This document shows positions 44,864-59,800 of a stretch of DNA of 64,000 bases, piece after piece. Position 1 is the stretch's first letter; every line of letters starts with the position of its first letter. The stretch is from Proteromonas lacertae (Eukaryota > Sar > Bigyra > Opalinata > Proteromonadidae). Where the stretch lies: positions 310,001 to 374,000 of the forward strand of contig NGBS01000871.1 of the NCBI GenBank assembly GCA_002245135.1, read 5' to 3'. A model generated the notes under the pieces. That model was not told the DNA's origin. It did no database searches and was given only the letters and a program-made list of their open reading frames with translations. Both the position numbers and the translations under genes were made by a program.

Positions 44864-47800
44864 ATGAGAAAAATATTAATTATACTGTTATTATTATATT
44901 TATATTCAGCTAGAGCCAATGACAGTAGTTTTTCCGTTTTATATGAAGGAGGTGAGATAGTCGCTAATTCTAATGCTATTTTTACTATAAATAGAACATC
45001 TAATGCACAGTTTATAGGTGACGAGTCATCTTCCTTCAACATTAGTATTATACACCAGAGAGACAGTTCAGACGATTTAGAAAAATATATATCGACAGAA
45101 TCATTAGAATCTACCATCAAAGCCCTAGATTATTTTCAACTATGTAGTAAGTGTGGTAGTATAAACAGAGGAGAATCGTCCATATATTTAACTAAAAATT
45201 TAAAGAAGAGAATTACAGTTGGAGATACCCTGTTACTCAATGGATTGAAATTTGTAGTAAAAGAGGTGATTGCTGAGTCAAATTATATTTCAGTTGATAC
45301 ATATAATGGAGATAAGATATCTGACATGGATTTATACTTGATTGGTGTTGATACAGGGAATTATGAAGTTAATTTTATACCAATCATCAGTGGCAATTAT
45401 GAAGTGAGTGTATACACCAATCCAATAGATGAAATACAAGATATTGTAATAAAATCCACCTCCTATTTTGATGGTGAAGTTAGATTAAAATATGGAAGAG
45501 CATATACTGGTTTTGTTAATATAAACAATATAAAACAGTTGGAAGATGATTTTAACGGAATTAGTAGTTTTGATTATGATGTGAAAATAAAGATAAGTGA
45601 AATATCTAGTAGTGAAACAAAAAAGTATTGGAGAATAGAAATATACAACTCAAAGTATGAAAATCCCAAAATAGAAATTGATACAAGTAGTTTAATTGGT
45701 GGAAGATTTTCATATGAAACGACTATAATTCGTCAAGCCAAACCAAAGCAACATGTAGATAATAGTCCATTCATAGTGACAGTAATTCCTGGTGTATCTG
45801 ATGCATTACACAGTGAAGTGTTTGGTTCAGGTTTGTTTAGTTGTTATGCAAATGAAACAGTGAATGTATATGTAGAATCTCGAGATATATTTAATAATAA
45901 CCGATTAGATTCACAGGAAAGAGAAGAATATCACTTATTTATTATTCCACAGTTCAATCCAATATCAAATGACAATAATCGAGTAATTAATGACATTACA
46001 ATTGATTATGTGAAGAATGGAATATATAAAAGTGATATTGTGTTGAAAGAAGCAGGTACTTATAGTTTAGTGGTAGTAGAACATGTAGTACCTGAAATAC
46101 AATCAATAAAACTACAATTTATGGATTTAAAGAAAGCTTCAGGTTATTATTATCTAATCTATGATGAGTTTAAAACAAATGAAATTCCATTTAATTCTAC
46201 CTGTGATATTATAGAAAAGGAATTGTTATTATCACCTTCAATATTGAATTTACATTGTATTATGACGCATTTACAAGATGGATTTAAATATGATATTTAT
46301 TTTGATAGAGTTTTGGGCTTGATTCCATTGTTGAGATTTGAACAGTATTTGGTGGGTTATAAGATAAGACCAATATATATAAATAGAGTTAATTCCATTC
46401 AATATAAGATTGTAGGTACTTTGAACGGTTATGAGAATGAATTTCAAGTAATTACTTTGAAATTGATGGATTTGAGTTATGCTGAGAATACAACATTTAC
46501 ATTGAAATTTGCAGGTGAAACAACCAAAGAATTGTTATGGAATTGTACTGAAAATGATATATACAACAGTCTTAAAGAATTAGAAACAATTGGAAATATT
46601 ACCGTTTCAATGTATGAACAAGCCGAGCAAACGAAACGGTTCAAAATTAGTTTTATTGGATATGATGAGAGATATATCATGCAGGATGGTAGAAGTCTTG
46701 GAAATGTGCCAGAAATACAAGTCACTACCAATTCGTTGTTATGTGTTCCATATATTCAGTCATATGATGGTAAATCACCTTACAAGTTGATTGTTCATCC
46801 CAGAAAAATCAGTCCAGAGAATTGCTTTGTTGGAAATTTGTCAATGAGCGATATAAAGCGTGCAAAGCAAGGAACTCCAATTACTTTCAATATCAACCTC
46901 AGAGATGAATTTAACAATCGTGTATTTACACAACCAAAGAATGAAATTCAGACAATATTCGTTTCTGATGAAATGCAAGATATCAGTATCTGTCTTCAGT
47001 ACAAAAATTACACCACAAAATTCTTGGATAGAAACAGTACAGAATTAAGTATAACCTCCAGAATGATCAAAGAAGCATTAGAAGGCTTAGATGTGATTGG
47101 TGAAGTAAATGTCACTTCAGATCGATGTGTAGAAGATTATACATGCTTCCATATAACATTTACCACAGAAATAGGCGATTTACCTGCTATTGCAATATAT
47201 CCAAGTGGATTTCCAATCAATGTCTCAAATTGTGATAAGAATTCAGTTCAAAAAATCACAACAGTATCAGATTCAATAATCGGAGGTGAATTTCAAATAA
47301 TCTATGGTAATTACATAACAGAGCAACTACCAGTAGACATAGAGGCAAAAGACTTAGAAAATATTTTAAAAACAATTCCGTTAATAACAAGTTTAAGAGT
47401 TGAAAGAAATACAATCAATTATGCCTATGGTACTTATACATGGACAATCTACTTAGATGAAGTAATAGATGAAAGATTATCATTTGAAGTAGATAATCGA
47501 TATTTAACAGGTGAAAAATCTGACATTATAGTTGATAGTGATTGTCCAGATTATACTCAAGCTGGTCAACTAAGTGAAGAATTTATTATTACAATAAAAG
47601 ATAATGAAAATAACCAAGTAATAAGTTATCCTGAATATGAATATATCTTACCTGGCTTAATTCAAGTGAATTATATAACTCCATATACATCTATTAATTC
47701 AGATTATATGTTAAACATATATCATATCAAAAGAGGTGGTTTAAATGGTTATTACTATAATACAATGTATTTTATGGATTTAGATGAGATTAAAGTAGAT

Positions 47801-50800
47801 AATGTGATTGATTTACATTGGAATATTAATGATTATATCACTAATCCTTCAAAAGAAGCAATTTCTATTATTTGGAGAGGATATATTCAAGCAATTTATA
47901 ATGAAATATATTCGTTTTATGTTACTGTAAATGATGGTATAAAATTGATAGTAGATGGTCAAGTTTTATTTGATCATTTATCCGAAAGAATTGATATAGA
48001 GAATGGTGTGAAAAAAGAGTCAGTTATATTCAACGGAACTATGCCATATTCATTTTTATCCAATCGATTGTATTCAATAGAAATTTGGTTTATAGAATAT
48101 AAGAATGTTGGTGATATTCACTTATACTGGGAATCTAAGAGTCAAATAAAAGAAATTATACCAACAACACGTTTATTCAATACTCCAATAGAAATAAAAG
48201 GAAGTAATATCACTATAAAATCAATAGGAAGTAAGCCAAATCCACCATTTGATCCAGCTATATTATATATTAATAAAACATCGTTAAATTATACATTTAA
48301 ACAACCAATAAATGATAATAATAATAGCAATAATAATGATATTGATTATTATGAAATTGAATGGTTTGAATATGATGGAGAAAGTGAAATGGAAACTTTG
48401 AAAGTGAATGGAAAAAGTGGAACTTTTCAGTTACAATATGGAGAATTTTTAACAGATCCAATCAAATGTAATGATATAAATATAACTGAATTAAGAGAGA
48501 ATATATTGATGAATATTCCAGATATAAAGAATATTCATATTGTACAAAAATCAGATCATATTTATGAATTATATTTTATCAATAATTACTATATAGAGCC
48601 AAAGAATTCATTTAAACCAATTAAAAACTATGAGTTTAACGGAGGAGGAGAAGTATTGATTTGTAGTGATAATAATGAAATAACATTAGATTCAATCAGT
48701 TGTAGTAAAACAGACTCCAGAAAAGGAAGTTATCCATATAATTATTATATTACTCGAATAAATAAGAATGAATCATCTTTAATAATCAATGATATACAGT
48801 TAGGACATAATATTACAGTTATATCATATTCTCATAATAGTTTAGGATATAGTTTACCTTCCGAATCAGTTACAATTATACCAAAGTTTACTCCTGATAG
48901 AATAACAGAAGCATTTGTAAAAACTACATCCAATCCAACAGAATTGCATTTATATTTCAATCATATCACTAATCAGAATGGAGGAACATTGATATCTTAT
49001 ATTATACAATGGTCTAATACTCCTTTTACAGATAATAATAACATAAATAGTCATAAATACAACACCTATCGTTCAACGGAATATGATTTATCTTCACACT
49101 TGTTATTACACTACAGTGAATATATAATCACAAATTTAAAATTATTAAACAAATATTATATCAGAATATGTGGTGAAAATGAAGTAGGAATTAGTGAATG
49201 GTATGAAATTGAAGTTCCTCCATCTTACTTAGGAATGAAACCACAACCAATAGAATATGGCAATGTTTCAATACATATAAATCCACCCAATAGTTTTGTA
49301 AATATTCACGACACAATTAGAAGTATAACCGTTCATTGGTCTGTACCACCTCCACTATTTGTTCCTACCTCATATATTGATGAATATATAATAGAATATT
49401 GGCATAGTAATACTTATTATAAACCTGAAATACAAATGATTACAGTAACAAGTAATTCTACTTATAATAATATAATAAACTCAATATTTGGTAGTTTCAC
49501 TTTAACTTATGGTAATAATAATTATACTACTGATTATTTACCATTAAATATCTCTGCTTTAGAGTTACAAAGAACAATAGAAAGAATCCCTGATATTCCA
49601 TCTTGTACAGTACAACGTATTGGTATTAGTAACGGATATAATTGGCTTGTTACATTCAACTCAAACATAGGTTTGCCATATGATATATTTACAGTGAAAG
49701 TGTATGAATTTGATGTTAAATTGTATGGCTCATGTTATAGATATCAAGTTGGTACAAAATATAATAATTACAATTATATCAATATAAAATCAAGTGATAA
49801 AATACAATATAAATATTCACTCAATAATTTAGAATATTTAACAAATGGTTATACATTCAGAGTATCTTCTAGAAATCAATTTGGAATTTCATTACCACAA
49901 ATCTCAGATCCTGACTCAATAAAGATTCCAAAAACAGTACCAGAACCACCTTCTTTAATCTCAATCTACAGTTTAACTAATTCTAAGATGTTAATAAAAT
50001 GGTATGCTTCAAAATGTGACGGAGGTTCATATATCACTAAGTATAGAATAGAATGGGATACAACTCCATTATTTACATCTAAGAATTATGATAAAGTTGA
50101 AATTGATGTTTTACCATATGAATGTAGTAAAAGAAGTTGTAATTATCAAGTAGAAAGATTATTATCAGGTAATTATTATTATGTTAGAATGATGAGTTAT
50201 AATATATATGGTTATTCATCTCCAGCTAAATCTACACCTGAATCTATATTAATGTACTATTATCCATCTGAACCAAAAAATGTAACGGCTAGAATTATTG
50301 GAACAGATTCAATATTAGTGTCGTTTGATGCTGCTGATAATAATGGTAAAGAAATTAGTGAATATAAAGTGGAATGGGATGTTGGAAGTTATGAAGGTAA
50401 AGAGTATGGATTAAATAAGTTTTATTATTCAGAATATGATGTTTTAGTCATTACATTTAATTGCTATGTTACGTGTAATTATAATTATGATATATATGTT
50501 AATTACTTGAATCATGATAGTGAACCAATCTCTATGTTATCTAGTGAAGATGAAATATTGAATAAATTTAATAATCTACTAACTATTGGAGATATACAAG
50601 TGAATAAAGAATATAATTCAAATGATAATAAATCATTCAGTTGGATTATTTCATTTATTAACCAATCACCTATTAATATTGATCAAATCTATTTAAAAAG
50701 AGAAATGAAAGATGTAGAAATAATGAAAGCGAATAATGTTAAATATGAATATAATACAGATATCACTATCAAATTCGAACATCCTGTTATAGCTTATAAT

Positions 50801-53800
50801 GGTTATCCACAGCAATTACTCAGACTACATTCTAATACAATAAAAACAGATTTAATTGGAAGATATTCTATTGATTTCAATGGTAAAGTAATTGATAATA
50901 TTCCAGTAGATGTAACACCAAGTCAATTAGAAAATATATTATATGAATTGATTGGTAAAAATAGAGTAATAAAATCAACTACATTTTATGCATATGAATA
51001 TAAAATCATATTTTTATCTTATCAAGGATCAATTCCATTATTGAGATTGAATTTAAAGAAATTGAATAATTATTCACATTTAACAGCTGTTACTAGTATT
51101 CAACAAGGAATATATCCAACGTCATTAACAAACGGATATAAATATATTATTATTCCAGCCAATAAGAATGGTTCAATTCATTATGAATGTACTATTGAAG
51201 GACTAAATCCAAATATTTCTTATATAATCAATGTATTAGGATATAACGGATATAATAACGACTATGGAAAACCACAGAATACAGTCCCAATCTTATTAAA
51301 GACATACAATTATCCAATCATTACAAATGTACAATTAACAGCCAATACAATTGATTCAATGATAGTTACATGGAATTTGAATTATAATAACTATCCGTTA
51401 ATTGATGAATATGAAATAGCTTGGGATAGAAATGCAGGAAGATCTGAACAACAATTATTAGAAATAAAGAATGCAGAAAGTGGATATATTATATTAAGTT
51501 TTAATGGAAAAATCACTGGACAAATTGATAAAGATATTTCATCAGAAATATTAAAGAATTCATTAGAAGTTATTGAAGATATTGGAAAAGTAGTCGTTAC
51601 AAAATCATCAACAGTAAATGGTAATCAATGGTTAATAGAATTTGAAACAAATGTTGGTCCACAGCCACTATTAGTAATAGAAAGTAATAGATTAGTAGGA
51701 AATAATTACAATCAACCTACAGCTACTATTAAAAGAATAATTGAAGGAACAAGACCAATGTTCAATGAGAATTCAACTGTAGATGCAACTTTACCACTTG
51801 GTTTTGTGAATATAAAAATCCCACAAGAAATACAATGTATTACTGTAATGAGTGATATAGATGATGTATATGGTAATTTCAAAGTTGTATTTAATGGATA
51901 TGTTAGTGAAGAAATAGATTATGAGACAAATGATGAAGAAATGGAAAAAATATTAAGTAATATTCCAACAGTAGGTAATGTAAGTGTAAAAGTGGAAATC
52001 ACTAATTATAATTATAGTTATCCACCCTTTAGACAATATACAAAGAAATGGTTTATTACATTTAATGAAATAAAGGGAAATGTTCCTTCATTGTTTGTAT
52101 TATTAAATGAGAATGAAATTCCTTCTTTAAGTGGAACTGGAGGAACTTTAAAAGGATCACATCCTATTGTGTTTGTAGAAGAAATAGTAAAAGGTGGAAA
52201 GTTAGATTCTTATCTAATTACTGATTTAGATTATAAATCAAATCGAATGTATTATTCATATGTAGCAATTAAGAAGTTAGATAATAATATCCAATTAGAT
52301 TCTCAAGAATATTCTAGAAAAGGATTGAAATTATTCAATCATATTCCTTATCCACCTTCCAATGTGTCAGTTGTATCAATGAATAACGATGAAATAACAG
52401 TTAGTTGGAAACCTTCTATTGAAAATGGTGGTAGTAAAATAACCCATTATTTGATAGATTATTATGTTGCTGATCAACCTGAAACAACTACAATATATAC
52501 ACCAATTCCAATAGATTATAATTATGATATAGAAAGTGATGAAAATGGTTATTATTATTACACATTTTTAACTGAATTAGATAATATAATTGTAAGAATT
52601 AAAGCAGTGAATGAAATAGGAGAAAGTGAACCAGCTTATGCTGAACCATTTTTGAAATTGAAAGCTGATATTATCAAAGTAAATGTAACTATCAATTCTA
52701 ATACATTTACAGTTGGTTATGATAATAAAGAAGTAATAATTAGAATAGATGATTCAAGAGATTTAGCTGAGAAGGAAATAAAGAAATTAGAACCATCTTT
52801 GTCTTTGTTAAAATACAATGATCCAATATATAAAGATTATATGATCTATATTATTTCCTCATTATATTCACTAAAATCATTAATAAAATCATCCAATTCA
52901 CAGTTTAAATATTTACAATATGGTAAAAGTAAAGATTCAAAAGTAATTTCATCATGTAAATTGAACTGTTTAAATCCATCACCATCTCAATTTTCTATTG
53001 ATTCTGTGAGTGGAACTGAAGTTGGTTTAACCTTTAATAGTTCATTATTACTAAATGTTGATTTATATTATGTAGAATGGTCTTATTTCTCCACATTTAG
53101 AGAAACTTTTAATAGTATAAGTTATAGTAAATACATTGAGATTAATAATAATAATGAAGATGATAATGAAATACAACATTTAGTATTAGATGGTTTAATA
53201 ACAGGAATGAAATATTATATTAGATTAAGACCTTATAGTCAAATATATGGATTTGGTTTCCCTGTTTCTACGAATTATTCAGTTATGCCAATGGATCAAA
53301 AACCATATAAAGTATCTTCCTTTACATCATCATTGAGATTAGATAATGATAGAGTGATTGATATACATTTTATTGAACAGAAATATGATCAAAAAGGTTA
53401 TAAAACTAATGATGGTGGTTCTTCTATTCTCTATTATGATATTGAGTGGAGTAGTGATAGTGAATTTAATAGTTTAAGTGGAAAATATGCTTTTCCAGTG
53501 ATGATGGATAATTTGAATTGTATTGTTGGTTGTGATTTTACATTAGGAACTGAAGTGAGAAGTATATTCTTTGATGTTGAATATCCTTATTCTATTGTTG
53601 GTGGAGAGTTTACATTGAGTTATAAAAACGATTTTAAGACATTTGATTATGATGCTAATCCATTAGAATTGAGAGATTATTTAGCTAGTAAATTCCCTTG
53701 TAATAATGGTGAAATTAAAGTAAGACATATTTCGCAAATACCATTACATCGTAGTGAATATCATTTATTAATTGATGGTGAAAATTGTCAAATCCCAATT

Positions 53801-56800
53801 GATGAAATAAAAATAGACGTTTCAAAACTTGAAACAGATGATAAAACAGCTGTGATTCGATCTGGAACAAGTACAATGGTTAAACCCAATAACATATTAC
53901 CAGAAACAAGTTATTATATTCGAATAAGACCAGTAAATGAGATTGGAAATGGAGAATGGAGTGTATTAGAAGATATAATCACATGTATTCCTAAAGAACC
54001 AATTCAAGCTGAATTTTATCCAGTAATAGATGACAAAACATCATTAGATCTATTTTGGTTGCCCAATAAAGAAACTACTGGTTGTATAAATGGGTTTACA
54101 GTAATTTATAATATCAAAGGAGATTTATCATCCACTAAACTAATCAATATAACGAGTGATGATTATGTATCATCAACAGGCAATTATTTATATTATCAAA
54201 TACACAATCTAACACCAGGAGCTGAATATAATATAATAATGAAATCTTACAATGACTATATATACAGTAAAGATCATTGTGTAGCTGAACCAAAATGTCA
54301 AAATACTTTAGAAAGATGTGAAGTATTACCAATTCCACGTCAATTGCCATTACCTCCTGATGAATTAATAATTGGTGGATATAAAACTGATAATCTATTT
54401 AATAGTTATTATTCAATAGTTACATTCACTTATAAAGATGAATTTGAATCAGGTGTTTCTCCAGAATATTTCTTAATGGAATATGATTATAGTAATACAT
54501 TTGATAGTTATTTTGGCTACTCTCTCTCTGAAATAGTTAATAATTATGAATCACCTATTGTTTATTATCATAAAAACACTACAATGTATTCATTTAATAT
54601 TACTCAATTAATAACTGGTAATTATTTATATGTAAGAGTAAGCACATGGAATAATTTAGGTCAAAGTTTATATTATACAATGGAATACTCATTTATAGTA
54701 GAAAAACCAGATCCTCCATCTTTAGTCAGTGTATATTTAACAAGAAGTGGATTTACTAAGAAAGAAAGATCCTCTACAATTAAAGCAGTTGTTTATCCAC
54801 CAAGATATAATGGTGGTTCAAATATTACATTGTTGAGTTTAGAATGGTCGAATATTCCATTTGATAATTATAATGATGTTAATTTAACTATTGATTATAG
54901 CGATTATAACTGTACTGGTGGTTATTATAGAATTGTTATTGATAATGAAGAAACTGCAAGAATACCAGTAAATGGAAATATTTATGGTATAAAAGATGCA
55001 ATTGAACATTTAGATAATGTCAATACAATAGAAATATCCAAAGAAAATGATATAGTGAATATATTATTTAAAGATCAAGTAATTCCCTACAAATCAATAG
55101 ATATTGATACATCAAATTTATATCCAATCAGTTGTAGAGATTCAATTGATATAAATTACAATAATGAAACAGAATTTAATATTTCAAATTATTGTCCAAC
55201 TACAGTAGATAATGGTATACGTGGAGATAGAAAACTATATAAGAATCCAATTGGTCAAACAATCGATGATGGTGTAATATTTTTAATCACAAATCTAAAA
55301 TCAGATGAAATAATATATGTAAGAGGATATGTTGAAAATATCTTAGGTAAAAGTACTTATACTAATTCACAACCTATTTCTATTAAGCCAAGATATCAAA
55401 CACCAGATATTGTATGTTCTCCACATTCTAATGAAACTTTGAATTATTGTGGAACTCCATTAAGTTATGTGTATGATAATACAACTATTTATCTTGAATG
55501 GAATAAACCATTATTTGATGGTGGAAAAAAGATTGATAATTATTACATTGAATATACTACAGATTCTAGTTTTAAGAATAAAAAATTAATTGAAGAAAGA
55601 ATAGTTAATAGTAATATATTCAAGACTAAATTAGAGAATTTAAAGACTGGAGAATTGTATTATATTAGAATATATGCCAAGAATCAAATAGGAAATGGAG
55701 ATTATTCCTATTTCAATCCAATATCATTAACACCAGCTTCTAAACCATTAGCTCCAACTATTACTAATGCAATAGTGAACAGTGCAACAGAAGTGAATAT
55801 ATCATTTGTTGCTGGTTATGATAATGGAGATGAAATAATAGGATATAAAATTGAAAGTTTTAGTGATCTAATCGAGCCAAGCTATATACCTGAAATATTA
55901 GATGTTCATTGCATTACTTGTAGTTTAGAAAGTAACATAAAATACGAAGTAACTGATGAAGAAATAAGAACAAATTTTGATATAATTCCAAATGGATATT
56001 ATACTATTTCAATAGGTGATTTTACTATTCCAATTAATGATAGTTTCGTTAATACATTCAATACATCAACAGCTGAATTGAATGGAGATTATTTACATTT
56101 ATTACATATATCAGATATGGTTCAAATTGTCTCAAGAAAATCAATATCAGAAACAGTTAGAATAGCCACAATTTATTACAGTTTAGAGGAAGATATCACC
56201 TATTTAACATTCACTAAACCATTAATAAGATTATATGTAAATGCAACAATCTATTTAAGACCAACTACTTATCCATTATATCAATTAACAGATGTTAAAG
56301 AAATAGAAAAAGCAATTTTACAACTACCATCAATAGGTATTGTTGAAGTTAAAAAACATGGAAATCATTTCAATATAAAGATGTTGACTGATTATGGTGA
56401 TAAAATATATAACAAATTATACATGAATTATCATTATTTACAGCATGAAGATGGAAGACCAGTAAAATATGAAACTACAATACAAAGAGGAATTAGACCT
56501 AACTACTATGGAGTGCAATATATAAACACAACCGAATTGAATATAACTGATTATATTGTTGAACAATTAATACCAGAAATTAATTATACAATAGTTGTAA
56601 CAGCATTAAGTAAGAATTATGGATATGGATATGTTTCTGATCCTATTTATATACAGACATTTGATTATCCATCTCCACCAGATTATGCGTTATTATTAGT
56701 TCATACAAATACAACATTAGAGTTAGTATATGATCAAATAGTGAATTATGAAGGAAGTTCAAAATTAGAATATTTCAGATTCCAATATTCTACTAATTCA

Positions 56801-59800
56801 TTATTTAATAGTGAAGATAATACAACAAAGACAGTTGATTTGAATATAACACATGAATATCAGAAAATCAATATAATATCAAGTAGTATTGTAGATAGTG
56901 GTTATTTCGCATTATCTTATGGTGATTACAGTGGTAATTATGATATTGATCATCCAATCTGTAATAATTGTATTAATGCAACTGAAGATGATGAATATTT
57001 CATTAGTAATGAGGTGTTATATATAAATGAAACTGTTATGATAGGTAATAAAGAATATAGAATATGTGATAATGATGAAGATAATAATAATAAATATTAT
57101 ATTTGTAGTGTAGAAGTGCTAATGGAAAATGTGACATTTGAAAATGATGTGAAAGATATGTATTTATTAAGAAAAGATACTATGATTGGTGGAGGAAAAA
57201 TAGAAAAAGCTGGTGATGATTCTTATTATTATATAGAAATTACTCCAGTTGATAATAATAAAGAAATAATAATAGATGAATATGATTTAATCAAAATAGG
57301 AGATTCAAATAGTGAGAATGAATATAGATTATTATCAACAAATACAAATAATAGATGGATTTTATCAAATGATGATTCACCTACATTTTCACCAATCACA
57401 ACTATAAATGAAGAAATATTAAAGAATAAGAAGAATAAATTATTACCAATATATAGACAACAAAAAACAGGTCATTTATTACCATCAATAACAGCTTATG
57501 AATTAAAAATAGAATTAGAAAAATTGCAAAGAATTGGTACAGTTGATGTAGAAAGAATTGATGGAAATGGTAATTCATATTTAATCACATTCACACAGTC
57601 AAATTATCTAATATCACCATTAAGATCTAATTCCTATAATTTACATAATTTAAAGAATGAAAAGATATATATAGAAATATACAGTATAAAGCATTATATA
57701 ATTGAAGAATTAACTCCAGATGTTGAATATTATGGAAGATTAGCAGCTTGTAATAAATATGGTTGTAGTAGAGAATATACATTAACAACACCAGAGAAAG
57801 AAGCAACAATCAATTCTAAGCCATTAACACCCTATTTATCAATATCCAAAGTATTATCAGATGAATATTTCAGAATTGAATGGAGTAAACCGTTGTTTAA
57901 TGGAGGTTTACCGATTGAATATTATAGTTTAACTTGTTCACTGGATAATACATATAAATCTTACAGTAAAACTTATAGAATTAATGTGAATGAGATGAAT
58001 GAAGTTAAACATATAGATAGAATCACATTATCAGGAAATACTTCAAATAGTAAAATTGAAGGATCATTCTTTATATCTTACCATTATTCATACACAAATG
58101 CATTACAATGGAATATTACAAGTTATAAACTAAAATTAGAGTTAGAAGCTTTGCCTACAATCTCAAAAGTAGAAGTAACAAGATATAAACTAGTGAATGG
58201 ATATTCATGGGATATTACATATTTATCAATGAGATATAATGGTGATTTAACAGGTAATTTAACAGTGAATTCATTAGGTTTAAAGAATGCAGATGTTGTA
58301 AGTTTATTAATGGATAATAATAATAATAACAATGATTATTATGAACCACCAATGAAAGGAACTTTGGATTATTATTTTGATGTAAAAGATAATTATTATG
58401 ATCCAACTACACTATTGCATACTTATTATTGTAGATTGAATGTGTTTAATGAGAAATACATAAGTTCCTCTGTTGAATTTGAAATTAACTTGAAGTGTAT
58501 TGAACCTTACTATTCTTCAATTGAATATTATAATGTATTAGAAGATGATGAAAGTACTTTAGAAATACATTTGAATAAACCAAAATATGTTTCATCAAGC
58601 TGTAATAATATAAGCAGAATAGAATATGATATGGATATTTTACCATCATTTAATAGTAAGTGTAAATTATTAAACATTGATGAAGATGGTGATGATAATA
58701 GTATAATTATTGATGAAAATGATGAGAATAATGAATATGACTGTTTACCTTCCAGTTTACACTCTTTATTTGATAATATAAATGTTAATTCAACTTTACC
58801 TACTACAATTACTATATCACCCGTTATACTAGGAAAACCTTATTATTTTAGAATTAGAAGTTATGTGGAAAATGATAGTGGAAATGAAATGAAATCTTTG
58901 TATTATATTTATTATAGAATTATACCAAAATCAACTCCATCTTTACCTGAAATTATTAAATTATATCCACACACAAATACAAGTTTATTATTATCATATA
59001 CTAATAATAAGAGAGAATCAAGTTATGGAAATAATGGAAATAATTTACAGAAACTTACTGTTGAATATGGAAAATTGGAAATAAGTAAATATCATTTAAG
59101 ATATGAAGATGATTTGAGTGGAATATTTTTTAGTTACAATTCGCTAGAAACTAAATGTATTAATAACAAAATAACAGTAAGTGAGATTATCTATGAATTA
59201 ACCTTCATTCCACAAATCATAGACTTAAATATAACAGAAATAAAAACTACTCATATTGGAGGTGGTGTTACTGAATTATTAATAGAATTTAAAGATATTT
59301 ATAATATATTTGATAATAAATTGAGTGTTTATAGATGTAATATCCCTGAAGATGATGTTAGTACAAATTATATATTGGATATGTTTACATTGAATGAAGG
59401 TTATCCAGGATTTATACCATCCATATTTAGACTTAAAACAACTATAAATAATAAACCAAGATTACTATCTTTAATTGAAGATGATGAAGTATTAGTTAGT
59501 AAAAAGAATATTAAATATGATAAAAAAGAAAGAAAATTGGCTTATTATAACAGCAATGATAAAGGATATTCAATTGGAATGTCAGTTGCTACAACATATT
59601 CAAAAACATCATATTGTGTAGTAAATGCAACAATTAATACAAATTACTTTATAATAAATGGTAAAGATGTACATTTAACAAAAGGTGAAGATATTAAAAT
59701 AGTTAATGATAATGGAATGGAATATGAATTTATAATTATCAATATAATAGAAAATGATAGTGGTATTAAGAAATATTATGTGAATAATTACTTTATTGAA

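Noticed and set aside
47878-48180. A toxin gene because of the PA14 module
   Set aside because: PA14 is a common carbohydrate-binding beta module of many surface proteins. Nothing else here suggests a toxin.
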